A stretch of 64,000 nt of DNA from DASRJJ01 sp050730855 (GTDB taxonomy: Bacteria; Patescibacteriota; Saccharimonadia; Saccharimonadales; UBA4665): positions 20,712-84,711 of the forward strand of contig JBOHNU010000006.1 in assembly GCA_050730855.1 (NCBI GenBank), in the 5' to 3' direction. How positions within the stretch are numbered: the stretch's first letter is position 1; every line of letters starts with the position of its first letter. The notes under the pieces are model-generated. The model was not told the DNA's origin. It did not search any database and worked only from the letters and a program-made list of their open reading frames with translations. Shown here piece after piece: positions 49,826-59,299 of this stretch. The position numbers and the translations under genes are program-made.

Positions 49826-50859
49826 CGACGCCAAAATGCCCGGATTTTTCTTAGTTTGCCGGCGCTAGTCGGAAGGTCTTGCACAAACATATCCCAAATA
49901 TATTCGGTGCTGACGCGCCGGGATTTTTGTATACGCCAGCGCTCGCCGATTTTCTTTGGCAGCCTTGCCCAAAAAAGTAATGCGCCCTGTATAGCGCCTA
50001 GCCCCCTACCACTTATCAAGGCTTGACCGAAAAGTAATACCCAAGCAAAGATCAGGCGGGGCATAATGAGCCAAAAAAGGCGGGCGGGCACGTTTTTAAT
50101 AAGCACAAACGGAACATTCTTCATAAACTGTTTGGTCAAAAACGGCGTTGTGGAGTGGTCGCCAGCTTTACGTTTCGCAAGACGAGCACTGGTATTGCCG
50201 CGCTCATGAACAACCACCGCATCGGCTACGAAGGCGACTTTCCAGCCCGATAACTGCGCTCGAAAGCTAAGATCGATATCTTCGTAGTATGCAAAAAAGT
50301 CTTGATCAAACAGGCCTATTTTTTGGAGCATTGCTGTACGATACATGCTCGCGCCACCGGAAGCACCAAAGATTTCACCTGTTGGGCGACTACATGTAGA
50401 TACCGGCTCATCGCGATCGCGCGGGAACGGCAAGCCCCACGACGAATATTCTTCCCCGGTACTGTCGATGGTTTCCCCGCTGGCACCAACAATCATACCG
50501 GTTGCAATACCATGCGAGGGGTTTGCATCTAAAAATGCCACCAAGTTTTTTAACCAGTCTTTTTTAGCAACCGCGTCGTTGTTAATGGTTGCTGCGTATG
50601 CGGCGTGTTCGCGGATTGCAAGTTCCATACCGGGATTAACTCCGCCGGTATAACCATAATTTTTTGTGCGGTACAGGCTGCGTATGCGTTTATCCTTGAG
50701 TTTGTATAGTTCGATGATCTCTTTTGAGCGATCGGTCGACCCATTATCAACAATCAGCAATGAAAAATTGGTATATGTCTGCGACAGAATAGATTCTATT
50801 GCCCCAGGGAGCTCGTTCTCTCCATTCCAGTTTGGGATGGTTACGATAACGCTGTTCAT
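49822..50859 (-). CDS. GT2 family glycosyltransferase
   Basis: 345 aa. GT-A fold: VTIPNWNGENELPGAIESIL at the N-terminus, the DxD-like NNDAVAKKDWL near 93-102, SGGASMYRTAMLQKIG near 168, and the YEDIDLSFRAQLSGW motif near 190 (rhamnosyltransferase-like group). A C-terminal tail with two hydrophobic stretches (about residues 250-290) suggests membrane association. A GGAT sequence lies before the ATG. It is divergent from the large GT gene at 50904. Confidence 0.9.
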   Translation of the reverse strand: MNSVIVTIPNWNGENELPGAIESILSQTYTNFSLLIVDNGSTDRSKEIIELYKLKDKRIRSLYRTKNYGYTGGVNPGMELAIREHAAYAATINNDAVAKKDWLKNLVAFLDANPSHGIATGMIVGASGETIDSTGEEYSSWGLPFPRDRDEPVSTCSRPTGEIFGASGGASMYRTAMLQKIGLFDQDFFAYYEDIDLSFRAQLSGWKVAFVADAVVVHERGNTSARLAKRKAGDHSTTPFLTKQFMKNVPFVLIKNVPARLFWLIMPRLIFAWVLLFGQALISGRGLGAIQGALLFWARLPKKIGERWRIQKSRRVSTEYIWDMFVQDLPTSAGKLRKIRAFWRR

Positions 50860-50884
50860 ATCATCCAGCCATTAATAATATGTT

Positions 50885-50905
50885 ATATTCTATAGGATAG
50901 AATAT
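50885..50905. promoter_or_regulatory. 9-3-9 perfect palindrome between divergent glycosyltransferase genes
   Basis: ATATTCTAT-AGG-ATAGAATAT. Each arm contains a TATTCT -10-like hexamer, one per strand. The right arm runs into the ATG at 50904. It could be an operator or two opposing promoters. Confidence 0.55.
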
Positions 50906-52961
50906 GAAGAGCAAGCTAAAACTGTTATACCGAGTTAGTAAACGGGCAGCTAAAAAAGTTGTCAGAGGAGAATTTACTTATAGAGGGCTAAATCCCTGGA
51001 CGTTAGGATACAATACAGTCCGATACGGCATGCAAAACGGGCCTAAGGCGCTTGTAATCAGAGTTAAGCAAGAGATAGTCGAAATTGACCGCAAACGTGG
51101 GTCAAATTTATACTTCCCTAATGGTTTAGTGAGCGGTGTAGACGAAGAGGTGATTTTGGCGTGGTACCGCGACCACAGCCGACCGGTTACTGTTGTTATT
51201 CCTAGCTATAATGACCTGAACGTGCTGGTTCCCTGTTTAGAAAGCATCGCCGCCACCAGCACTCCAGACAGAGTAAAGGTATTGGTAGTAGACGATTATT
51301 GTCAGCCCGAGCATAAAAAAAAGTTAAAAAGTCTAGAAAACGAACAAGTTCGTATTTTGTTTCGCGAAGAAAATGGCGGTTTTGCGAAAGCTGTTAATAC
51401 AGGACTATTGGCAGCTCCGCAAAACGAGGACGTTGTATTAGTTAATTCGGACATCGTTGCCCATCCTGGCTGGATAGAGGGCTTACAGTACGGTGCCTAT
51501 GAATTTGGCGTTGACACCGGCATTGTCGGGCCAAAGCTGCTTTATCCAGACGGGCGAATACAAAGCGCCGGAAGTCACCGCAACACCGATGCGCCGGAAT
51601 TTTTTGACCATTATTATCGGTTTCAGGAAGCAAATTACGGACCGGCAAACGTGCCGCAGTATTGCATTGGCGTAACCGGCGCCTGCATGTACGTGAAGCG
51701 CGAGTTTCTGGACTACGTAGGTATCTTGGATGAGAAATTTCCCTTTGGAAGCGAAGATGCAGACTGGTGTTTGCGCGGATGGGAAGCTGGTTTTCGCACT
51801 CTGTATTTCCCAGCGGCAATCTTAACTCATATGGAATCTGCAACCCGGGCAAAAAACAAAACGATCTCCGAGCGCGAAAAAGAATCTATAAAATATTTTT
51901 GGGAAAAGTGGGGAGATTGGTTTGACAAGCGAAACGTCCGCGACGAAGACGGCAAAATTCGGGTTATCTACGTGTTACAAACCATGGGATGGAGCGGTGG
52001 TATTAAAATGGTATTTGAGCACGCCAATAGGCTGCCCCAGGATAAGTTCGCTATAGAGATTTGGGGGTTGGATCATCATTCGCGAGCCTGGAAGCTAGAA
52101 TCGCACGTTAAACTACGGACGTTCAAAAACTACGACCGCATGACAGCCGCACTTACCGGCCAAGAGGCGATAAAGGTCGCAACCTGGTGGGAAACTGCTT
52201 TTCCGGTTTGGCTAGCGTCACTAAAAAAGGGGATCCCCGCGTACTTCATTCAGGAAATGGAGAACTGGTTTTATCCGAACGATGTCGTCGCCCAAAGCGC
52301 GGTGGTTTCCTGTTACCGCAAAGAGTTCAAAAATATGACGACCTCGCAGTTTAACTTAGATGAAATCCGTGCACTTGGGCTCACTGCAGATTTGGTTCCT
52401 TGTGGGCTGGATCCTACTGTCAACAAACCACTCAAAAACATAAAGCGCCAAGACAATATTTTAGTCGCCAACGGAAGAAAGTTCTTTCAAAAGAATTTTG
52501 AGTTTACATTTAAGGGCTGGAAAGCAATGGGTGAAAACAGGCCAAAGCTTTTGCTGTACGGAAGCGAGCCCGAACTAGCAAAGCGAGATAGTAAAATAAC
52601 CTACCTCACGCGGCCGACAGATCAAAAAGTCAACGAGCTGTTTAATAAGGCGACTGTACTAATTCAAACATCAAGACACGAGGGTTTTTGCCTCCCCTTA
52701 CTAGAAGCTATGGCCACCGGCGCTCCGGTTGTTTGCACAGACGCACATGGTAATCGCGACTTTTGTCTTAACAATAAAAACTGCGTAATGGTTGAGCAAG
52801 ATGACGTAGAGGGTTTACGCAAAGCGCTCCAAAAACTTTTTGCTGATCCGGCACTTCGCAAGCGGTTGGGAGAAAATGCGCGAAAGACCGCCAAAACCTA
52901 CGAATGGGACGCGGTTATAAAAAAACTCGCCAAATTTTACGAAGGGATGGCTAAACCGTGA
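50904..52961 (+). CDS. Two-domain glycosyltransferase (GT2 plus GT4-like)
   Basis: 685 aa. Residues about 80-325 are a GT2 domain (VTVVIPSYNDLNVLVPCLESI, NSDIVAHPGWIEGL with the DxD-type metal site, GSEDADWCLRGWEAGF). Residues about 345-680 form a GT-B/GT4 domain that resembles WsaF-like rhamnosyltransferases (YVLQTMGWSGGIKMVFEHAN, then TSRHEGFCLPLLEAMATGAPVV, which includes the EX7E-like motif near 590). Two transfer steps in one chain probably build the polymer repeat or its adaptor. It overlaps the ABC permease gene by 4 bp. Confidence 0.88.
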   Translation: MKSKLKLLYRVSKRAAKKVVRGEFTYRGLNPWTLGYNTVRYGMQNGPKALVIRVKQEIVEIDRKRGSNLYFPNGLVSGVDEEVILAWYRDHSRPVTVVIPSYNDLNVLVPCLESIAATSTPDRVKVLVVDDYCQPEHKKKLKSLENEQVRILFREENGGFAKAVNTGLLAAPQNEDVVLVNSDIVAHPGWIEGLQYGAYEFGVDTGIVGPKLLYPDGRIQSAGSHRNTDAPEFFDHYYRFQEANYGPANVPQYCIGVTGACMYVKREFLDYVGILDEKFPFGSEDADWCLRGWEAGFRTLYFPAAILTHMESATRAKNKTISEREKESIKYFWEKWGDWFDKRNVRDEDGKIRVIYVLQTMGWSGGIKMVFEHANRLPQDKFAIEIWGLDHHSRAWKLESHVKLRTFKNYDRMTAALTGQEAIKVATWWETAFPVWLASLKKGIPAYFIQEMENWFYPNDVVAQSAVVSCYRKEFKNMTTSQFNLDEIRALGLTADLVPCGLDPTVNKPLKNIKRQDNILVANGRKFFQKNFEFTFKGWKAMGENRPKLLLYGSEPELAKRDSKITYLTRPTDQKVNELFNKATVLIQTSRHEGFCLPLLEAMATGAPVVCTDAHGNRDFCLNNKNCVMVEQDDVEGLRKALQKLFADPALRKRLGENARKTAKTYEWDAVIKKLAKFYEGMAKP

Positions 52962-53776
52962 GCTCTCCATTCGCTGGTCTAAAGCGCGCCTTTAAACCAA
53001 GCAATCGCAGTTTAATCCGCGAACTCGTTGTTAGCGATTTTAAAATTAGATATCAGGGGTCGATACTTGGGTATTTGTGGTCGTTACTGCGCCCGCTCAT
53101 GTTATTTACCGTACTGTATGTGGTGTTTACTAAAATTATTCGCTTAGGTGATGGCGTTCCCTATTATCCGACATATTTGCTTTTGGGCATCGTGGCTTGG
53201 ACTTTTTTTGTTGAGGCAACGGTTTCAGGAATGAACGCCATAACAGGGCGAGGTGATTTGATTCGCAAAATTAACATTCCGAAATACACCATTGTTATTA
53301 GTACCACGCTTTCTGCGTTTATTAATTTTGCCTTGAATATGGGTGCGGTACTGGTATTCATGACTATTAGCCAAGTTCCTTTTAGATTAGAATTGCTCTG
53401 GGCGTTGCCTTTGATTGCCGAACTCGTGGTTCTAGCCCTTGGCGTTTCCTTTTTGCTTGCTGCATTATTTGTAAAATACAGAGACGTCAGCCATATCTGG
53501 GAAGTTATTCTGCAGATCATGTTTTACGCAGTGCCTATTATCTATCCGCTTACCATGCCACCGCAATGGCTCAGGGAGCTACTGAGTTTAAATCCCGTTA
53601 CACAGATACTGCAAGATTTGAGATCAGTACTTATAACACCCGAGACACTGACTGTGGCTGAGGTGTTTGACTCAGCGTGGCCGCGGATTTGGTCTGTAGC
53701 AGTTGTTATTACCATTGCTGCATTAGCCGGGATTTATTTCCGACGCGCAGCGCGCAATTTTGCGGAGGAGATTTAA
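52958..53776 (+). CDS. ABC-2 type polysaccharide export permease (Wzm)
   Basis: 272 aa, six helices. The LIRELVVSDFKIRYQGSILGYLWSLLRP start and the final FAEEI tail are typical of Wzm/TagG. It forms, with Wzt, the exporter of lipid-linked glycans across the inner membrane. It starts at GTG 52958 inside the stop of the glycosyltransferase gene (GTGA overlap) and is followed 1 bp later by wzt. Confidence 0.92.
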   Translation: MSSPFAGLKRAFKPSNRSLIRELVVSDFKIRYQGSILGYLWSLLRPLMLFTVLYVVFTKIIRLGDGVPYYPTYLLLGIVAWTFFVEATVSGMNAITGRGDLIRKINIPKYTIVISTTLSAFINFALNMGAVLVFMTISQVPFRLELLWALPLIAELVVLALGVSFLLAALFVKYRDVSHIWEVILQIMFYAVPIIYPLTMPPQWLRELLSLNPVTQILQDLRSVLITPETLTVAEVFDSAWPRIWSVAVVITIAALAGIYFRRAARNFAEEI

Positions 53777-53777
53777 T

Positions 53778-54989
53778 ATGGGCGAAGATCTAGCAATTTC
53801 TATAAACAGTCTTTCGAAGGATTTTCGCTTGCCCCACGAACGGCACAATTCGCTAAAACAACGTATTTTGAGTTTTAAAAAACCAACGTACGAAAAATTT
53901 CACGCCTTACGGGATATTAACTTCGAGGTCAAACGTGGAGAGTTTTTTGGTATTGTCGGCCGTAATGGCAGCGGAAAAAGTACGTTGCTAAAAATTATAG
54001 GCGGTATTTACCAGCCAACCAAAGGAAGCGTGCACATCAACGGGACGTTAACGCCGTTTATAGAGCTGGGAATTGGTTTTAACCCCGAGCTAACCGGTCG
54101 CGAAAACATCTACCTTAACGGTGCTATTCTTGGCTTAACGCGTAAGGAAATTCACGCCAAGTACCAGGAGATTGTAGATTTTGCCGAACTACACAAATTT
54201 ATGGATCAGAAGCTCAAGAATTACTCGTCGGGTATGCAGGTGCGTCTAGCATTCTCAATCGCAATGCAGGCCCACAACGACATTTTGCTTATTGACGAAG
54301 TGCTGGCCGTAGGCGATACCAACTTCCAAAGAAAGTGTTACGAGGTATTTCGTACGATTAAAGAATCGGGGCGAACTGTTATATTTGTGACGCATGATAT
54401 GGGTGCCGTCCAAGAATATTGCGACCGGGCGATGATGATTCAGGATTCGCGGATAGTCGCTATTGGCAAACCTCGCGAGATCGCCCTAAAGTACCAGTTT
54501 GCCAATGCCGCAAGCGAGGAGGCCGGCTCGACAGTCACTTTTGGCCGGCCAAAAGATCCTGCTATTAAAATTGCGAGCATACGACTCTCTGTTAAGAGTA
54601 AAACTACAAAGAATTTTACCGTTGACGACGACATTGAGGCCGAAATTAAACTGTTGGTTAAAAAGCCGAAAGAGGTACAAGTTAATTTATTTTTTGTCCG
54701 AGCGGCTGACGGAACGTACCTTGCCGGCGTAAACTCAACAAAGCATATTAAGAATTTCACGCCGTCTAAAGGCACGCATATACTTACCTGCACCATTAAG
54801 GCCGGCCAGCTTACAAAGGGTGATTACCAAGTTGGCGTAGGCGTTTACACAACAGGTTATGTACCGGATTTAATCGACATCATCGATAGAGCCTACACAC
54901 CCGATGTGCCGCGAATTAGTATTATTGACGCGTCGACGTATCAGGCCGGCCAGTTTTATATACAAGGCAAGTGGTCAGAGAAAGCCTAA
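53778..54989 (+). CDS. ABC transporter ATPase with C-terminal carbohydrate-binding domain (Wzt)
   Basis: About 403 aa. Walker A GRNGSGKST near residue 61-69, the ABC signature YSSGMQVRLAFS near 150-161, Walker B ILLIDEVLAV near 170-179, and the switch His in FVTHDMG. Residues about 255-400 are the Wzt C-terminal beta-sandwich domain that recognises the end of the glycan to be exported. A GGAGGAG ribosome binding site precedes the ATG at 53778 (an earlier ATG at 53760 lies inside the permease gene). Paired with the permease upstream. Confidence 0.93.
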   Translation: MGEDLAISINSLSKDFRLPHERHNSLKQRILSFKKPTYEKFHALRDINFEVKRGEFFGIVGRNGSGKSTLLKIIGGIYQPTKGSVHINGTLTPFIELGIGFNPELTGRENIYLNGAILGLTRKEIHAKYQEIVDFAELHKFMDQKLKNYSSGMQVRLAFSIAMQAHNDILLIDEVLAVGDTNFQRKCYEVFRTIKESGRTVIFVTHDMGAVQEYCDRAMMIQDSRIVAIGKPREIALKYQFANAASEEAGSTVTFGRPKDPAIKIASIRLSVKSKTTKNFTVDDDIEAEIKLLVKKPKEVQVNLFFVRAADGTYLAGVNSTKHIKNFTPSKGTHILTCTIKAGQLTKGDYQVGVGVYTTGYVPDLIDIIDRAYTPDVPRISIIDASTYQAGQFYIQGKWSEKA

Positions 54990-54995
54990 AGCTAG

Positions 54996-56240
54996 TTACT
55001 TTTTCTTTTTTACAATTGCTGCTGCCTTGCGCAAAGGTTTTGTAATTTTCCAGCTGTGAGAATGTTCCATGCCAATAATTTTTTCGTCGAGCTGCCGAAT
55101 AGTTGTTAATTTGTCGGCGATTATTTTTTCCATGCCTGCGATGGCCTTGTCTTTCTCTAGTATCATAGCGTTTGTTTTAGCTACCGCTTCATCTTGCTGC
55201 CTAATGACTTCGCCCAAAAGCTGTTCGGCGCTGAGCGGTCGCGGTATAAAGCTGTATTCGCCAGAATAGAATTTCTTAATGTTTTCTTGGTAGTTTGCAA
55301 AGTTGTAGAGTTGGTTAATTTTGTCCAGATTGCTTTTGTTGATTTTTTCGTACTGCTTTTGGTTTTTATCCAAGGCCTGGATTTTTTTTACAATACCGTT
55401 TAGCATGTCTTGGAAGCTGGAAAACGTATTTTCGAACGTGCCAAACTCTTTATTCGGAAAGAATTCGTTATTATATACGGCAAAAGTAATACCGCCGGTA
55501 AAGAAGCCCTCAACGTAGTACCCATCAAAGCCTTCGCCAAACGTGATAACGTACTTGGCGGTAGCAATGAATTTTTTGTACTGTTCGTAACTTAGATTAC
55601 GGATGGTAATGACTTCGTAGTCCGGCAGCTCTTTTTCGAGTTTGGCAACAATGTGCTCGCGTTTTTCGGTTACATCGGGTGATAAAGCGATAATTTTCTT
55701 CTTTTTTTGGTAGGGCGTCCACTGGTATTGCCGGGCGTCAACAAAGGTGGACAAATGACGAGTCGGCAAATTGTACTTGTCGGCCAACTCCTGGCTGGTG
55801 TACTTATTGTGCGCCGTGGTCTGGGTGACGTTGGGCGTGAAGGCAAACCAGTTAGCAACTTCGTGCGGCTTCTGCATGAGCAGAACATTTTGGTGCATGA
55901 TATTAATGCGTAGATCTGCGACAGCGTGTATGTACGCTAAGTAATCTTTGTTGAGTCGCTGGAAGACATCGAGCGAGGCGTATTCGGGTACGTGAAGCAG
56001 CAGAAAATCAGGCACCCCTCGTTTGACTATTTCATCGAACGAATAAATTGTTTCGTCGTTTTTGAACAGATCATTTTTGCGGTACGTCTCGTAGCCGGGA
56101 TACGTCGCCAGCACTACCTCGGCGCGGTGTATTTTCCTAAAGGCTCGACTTTCTTTGCAAATAGAGAATATAGACAATACGCCACCGTTCACAATTTTTT
56201 CGGGTGGAACAAGGAAAACGACGAGTCTTTTCTTGGACAT
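54996..56240 (-). CDS. GT-B-like glycosyltransferase with C-terminal coiled coil
   Basis: About 414 aa from the ATG at 56240 (a longer frame to 56321 overlaps the neighbour's stop). N-terminal VVFLVPPEKIVNGGVLSIF resembles a Rossmann fold of GT-B enzymes, and GEGFDGYYVEGFFTGG near residue 232 resembles the EX7E site. The last 70 residues form a coiled coil that ends SHSWKITKPLRKAAA, a motif I know from wall-associated rhamnan glycosyltransferases. Substrate unknown. It converges with wzt, only 6 bp away. Confidence 0.78.
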   Translation of the reverse strand: MSKKRLVVFLVPPEKIVNGGVLSIFSICKESRAFRKIHRAEVVLATYPGYETYRKNDLFKNDETIYSFDEIVKRGVPDFLLLHVPEYASLDVFQRLNKDYLAYIHAVADLRINIMHQNVLLMQKPHEVANWFAFTPNVTQTTAHNKYTSQELADKYNLPTRHLSTFVDARQYQWTPYQKKKKIIALSPDVTEKREHIVAKLEKELPDYEVITIRNLSYEQYKKFIATAKYVITFGEGFDGYYVEGFFTGGITFAVYNNEFFPNKEFGTFENTFSSFQDMLNGIVKKIQALDKNQKQYEKINKSNLDKINQLYNFANYQENIKKFYSGEYSFIPRPLSAEQLLGEVIRQQDEAVAKTNAMILEKDKAIAGMEKIIADKLTTIRQLDEKIIGMEHSHSWKITKPLRKAAAIVKKKK

Positions 56241-56308
56241 ATTGATCTTAATAGTAGCAGTTAAGCCATATTTATGCCAGAACGCGCAACCCTTTAAGGC
56301 TAGCAAGC

Positions 56309-58300
56309 CTAGCCCAACCACACTTTCGGCAATGCATCACAAGTTTGGGGAGATGCAAACCAGGCCGGGCCATATTGTTCCTGCGGCCGACTTGTCATGC
56401 CGGACGCCACCTCCCATACTCTGAACTGTTTCCATTGGGTTGTTTGCCAATCAGCAACGCAAACGCTGCCAGCATGGCGCAATGTGCCATCCTCTTCTAC
56501 GAAATAGATTATTTGGCTATTCTGCTCTTTTACGAATTTGACACCATAGTCTCGTTCGAATTCGCAATAGGCGGGGCTGTTTTCGGTGTACGTATCGATT
56601 TTGGCATCCGTCACTGGAACGCCACCGCCGGTATTACGAATAAGTTGCACACAGTCACGTATAGCCGGGTTGCCAATCGGATGCCTGCGCCCATTCTCGA
56701 CCCAGTACGCTTGGCCGCTGGGTCTTACCAAAATTCTATTCTCGTACTCGCAGGTTGCTGCCGCGCCCCGCCCCAAAGCCCCCACAACCACACTCGGCAC
56801 CGGCACAATCTCCCAAGGCTCAAGGCCTAGACAGGCATTCATATCCGGCCATGGCACCTGGTGCCATTCACTGTCCTGGTAGAGGAACTCTGCACCATTG
56901 CCCATATCTACAAAGGCCATACCTTCTGGGATAGTCATGTCTGCACCTTGGGGTAGGCTATTAATAGAGGCTGTGGAGCCGAGCTCCTGGTGATTCGGAT
57001 TACCACTGGTATACAGATAGGTCAGCAAGGCACTGGGATAGTACCGCCGTACATACGGATTATTCCCCTCAATGCGCCACTGTTCTAAACCACCAGGCCC
57101 ACGTACTACCATGCCTGGGGGGTAGGTGCAGTTGGCAGCCTCTAGGACGTCCGTGAGCACCATGGACGCCCTAGCGCTTTGAGGAACAACGATTGGCGTC
57201 CTCCCCTGGGAAAGACGCAAACAGTCTTTGACTGTATCGTTGTTGACGTGATACCCAGCCGCATTACCACCAACATAGATGACCTGGCGTACGGCCGGAT
57301 TCCCGGCAACTTTGTAGACCTCACCATTCTCGAACACCAGTTGTTGCCCGATAAATCCAGACAGGCGGCTCCCTTGGGTCGGTACAGGCAGCGCTTGGTT
57401 GGTGACGCCCAACTCATCCAACTCACCAACCCCAATCGGGTACGCCCGGCCCTTCACGAAGTAGTACTGCTGCCCATTGCCATGCATGCCATAGACAGCC
57501 GTACCATCCCGCGGAGGGTGGGCGTTACTGGACCCGAACCCTGCCTCATGGTCCTGTACTTCGGCGGTAGGTACTGGGCCAAGCAGCTCACCGCCACCCC
57601 ACTGCGCCGCGTCTGCATCTGTCCAGGTACTTTTCGACTCAATGGGCCAAGCAGCACCACCAACCTTGGTGTAGACATAGCCACCGTCATGGAACTCGGC
57701 GCCTTCTGGGATTTGGGAGTAGGGGGTGGAGCCACTGCCAGGACCTGGGGTTTCGGTGCAGGGTTGTTTAACAGTCGTGTTGCTAGACCCCAAGATTCCA
57801 AGCCCTGCGCCTTCCGCGATTGTCTGGCCCGTCGCACCGTGATCTATGTAGCAGGATTGGTTGCTTGAATTCTTGAACTGTACGTGAGCATGGGAGACCT
57901 GGTAGCAGCTTGCATTAAATGGTTCTGTTGTAATCTCACCGATCTTAGTTCCGCTAGAAAAAACGTCGTTGTCCGCGGTTGCAAAATTACTTTCAAGGTC
58001 GAGATGGTCGTACTTCACCTCGCCAACCTTCGTGGTGCCCACGTAGACCCCAAACGTAGCGGCAGAACCCCCAATGCCAGCCCCTTGAGACGAGCACGTA
58101 TCTGATGTTCCGATGTGCTTGAAGGTTACAGCACCTTGGGAACTAGAACCCTGCAGGTTTACGGCGGTGTTGGCACTGGCGTATAGATCAGTTGCCCACT
58201 TGAAGCTGTAGGAATTATGGACGGATGGGTGACTGGAATTGGCGTCTGTATACGGCGAAGTAACCGCATTCACGTATGCCCACTTACCTTGAAATGGCAT
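56309..58300 (-). CDS. Surface protein with M23-like domain and degenerate repeats (main part)
   Basis: 663 aa after a probable frameshift. Residues 1-155 resemble an M23/LytM domain: HNSYSFKWATDLYA, YDHLD and SHAHVQF carry the expected His/Asp pattern. From about residue 190 to the end there are roughly six degenerate repeats of 45-90 residues built around an aromatic/Val-rich strand plus NG-(R/K)-x-(H/Y)-P-I-G type turns (for example YFVKGRAYPIG, YWVENGRRHPIG). Such repeats occur in cell-surface proteins of CPR and actinobacteria. The signal anchor lies in the overlapping upstream frame (58284-58514). Confidence 0.7.
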   Translation of the reverse strand: MPFQGKWAYVNAVTSPYTDANSSHPSVHNSYSFKWATDLYASANTAVNLQGSSSQGAVTFKHIGTSDTCSSQGAGIGGSAATFGVYVGTTKVGEVKYDHLDLESNFATADNDVFSSGTKIGEITTEPFNASCYQVSHAHVQFKNSSNQSCYIDHGATGQTIAEGAGLGILGSSNTTVKQPCTETPGPGSGSTPYSQIPEGAEFHDGGYVYTKVGGAAWPIESKSTWTDADAAQWGGGELLGPVPTAEVQDHEAGFGSSNAHPPRDGTAVYGMHGNGQQYYFVKGRAYPIGVGELDELGVTNQALPVPTQGSRLSGFIGQQLVFENGEVYKVAGNPAVRQVIYVGGNAAGYHVNNDTVKDCLRLSQGRTPIVVPQSARASMVLTDVLEAANCTYPPGMVVRGPGGLEQWRIEGNNPYVRRYYPSALLTYLYTSGNPNHQELGSTASINSLPQGADMTIPEGMAFVDMGNGAEFLYQDSEWHQVPWPDMNACLGLEPWEIVPVPSVVVGALGRGAAATCEYENRILVRPSGQAYWVENGRRHPIGNPAIRDCVQLIRNTGGGVPVTDAKIDTYTENSPAYCEFERDYGVKFVKEQNSQIIYFVEEDGTLRHAGSVCVADWQTTQWKQFRVWEVASGMTSRPQEQYGPAWFASPQTCDALPKVWLG

Positions 58301-58514
58301 ACCGATGGTGGCTTAGGGTGAGTCGTTCGTCGTTGAAGCTCGGCCCTTCGCTGACCACCAAAGCTGTAGCTGCTATCGCAATACCTACAGTCCACCTGTT
58401 ACGGAGACGATCGAAGATGTTTGTGGTTGCGTCTGGACCTCCAAGAGATGGATCTTGGAGTAAATCTGATTGTTCGGGCATTTGTTCAAGCTGAGCTGGT
58501 AGGCGTTCTGACAT
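58284..58514 (-). CDS. N-terminal anchor part of the M23-like surface protein (frameshifted)
   Basis: 76 aa: a polar start, then a helix RNRWTVGIAIAATALVVSE, then GPSFNDERLTLSHHR before the frame ends. The next frame continues MPFQGKWAYVNA. One extra T in CGG-T-ATG (near 58300) would join the two into one protein with a signal anchor, which the larger part otherwise lacks. The two parts may also be separate genes. A GGAAGATTAGTATG start fits an SD at 8-9 bp. Confidence 0.6.
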   Translation of the reverse strand: MSERLPAQLEQMPEQSDLLQDPSLGGPDATTNIFDRLRNRWTVGIAIAATALVVSEGPSFNDERLTLSHHRYAISR

Positions 58515-58553
58515 ACTAATCTTCCTTTACTACGCCCACCCGTTATTTTTTGT

Positions 58554-59291
58554 CTACTCGAGAGTTATAGTGTCTAACACTTGATCAGATACCTCCTTGT
58601 ACGCTGCAAGTCGATCTTCCGGAACGGAATCGATTTCATCGGCGCATACAGCAGGAAGCGCTATGGTGACAAATGCGCTGTTTGTCTCAAAAACCCAAGC
58701 CGTCCAACGGCAACCTTCGTCTCCTGCGGAAAAGTCATATACGGGAGTCCCGTGGATAGTGCGCGCTACTGGCGCTTCATACTCTGATCCCGCCGCATAG
58801 CCGCCATTGAGAACGTCGCCGTCCTCCTTGTCACTGACTATCCACTTATTGCCGACGAACTCCAGTATCGGTCCGTACTTTCCACCGTGCACTAGGAACC
58901 CATCCTTCTTGTCGACTTGCACAGAGAGAGGCGAGCGCGTGTATGGCGCAAACACATTCTCCTTGTCTGCGGACCTCACATAAAGAAGCGTACGCGGACT
59001 ACCTGAGCTACTTACTGATAACGAACCTACTTGCTCAGGATAGGCAAAACTGAAGCCAAATTCTTGGCTCTCGTAAAAAATGTAGCCCTCAGGAATTTTT
59101 GGCTCTTGTTCGACATCAGTTCCTGATTGGTTCGTCTGCGAGCCATTCTTTGAGCCGCTAGACTTCCCATCTTCCTTATTCCTCTCCCACACCCACCAGC
59201 CCCCAAAGGCAACTGCTGCTATAACAATAAGTACTAAGGCGACTATAGCTACGTGTGCTAGGCCGGATTCCTTATGCTGCTGTTTTTTCAT
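58554..59291 (-). CDS. Hypothetical membrane-anchored extracytoplasmic protein (CPR type)
   Basis: 245 aa. MKKQQHKESGLAHVAIVALVLIVIAAVAFGGWWVWE is a positively charged N-terminus plus one helix (about residues 11-36), then a Ser/Gly/Asn-rich linker and a 170-residue globular extracytoplasmic domain (YIFYESQEFGFSFAYPEQ...). Similar anchored proteins are common in CPR genomes. I do not recognise the domain. A GGGGGG ribosome binding site lies before the ATG. Confidence 0.8.
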   Translation of the reverse strand: MKKQQHKESGLAHVAIVALVLIVIAAVAFGGWWVWERNKEDGKSSGSKNGSQTNQSGTDVEQEPKIPEGYIFYESQEFGFSFAYPEQVGSLSVSSSGSPRTLLYVRSADKENVFAPYTRSPLSVQVDKKDGFLVHGGKYGPILEFVGNKWIVSDKEDGDVLNGGYAAGSEYEAPVARTIHGTPVYDFSAGDEGCRWTAWVFETNSAFVTIALPAVCADEIDSVPEDRLAAYKEVSDQVLDTITLE

Positions 59292-59299
59292 CTACCCCC

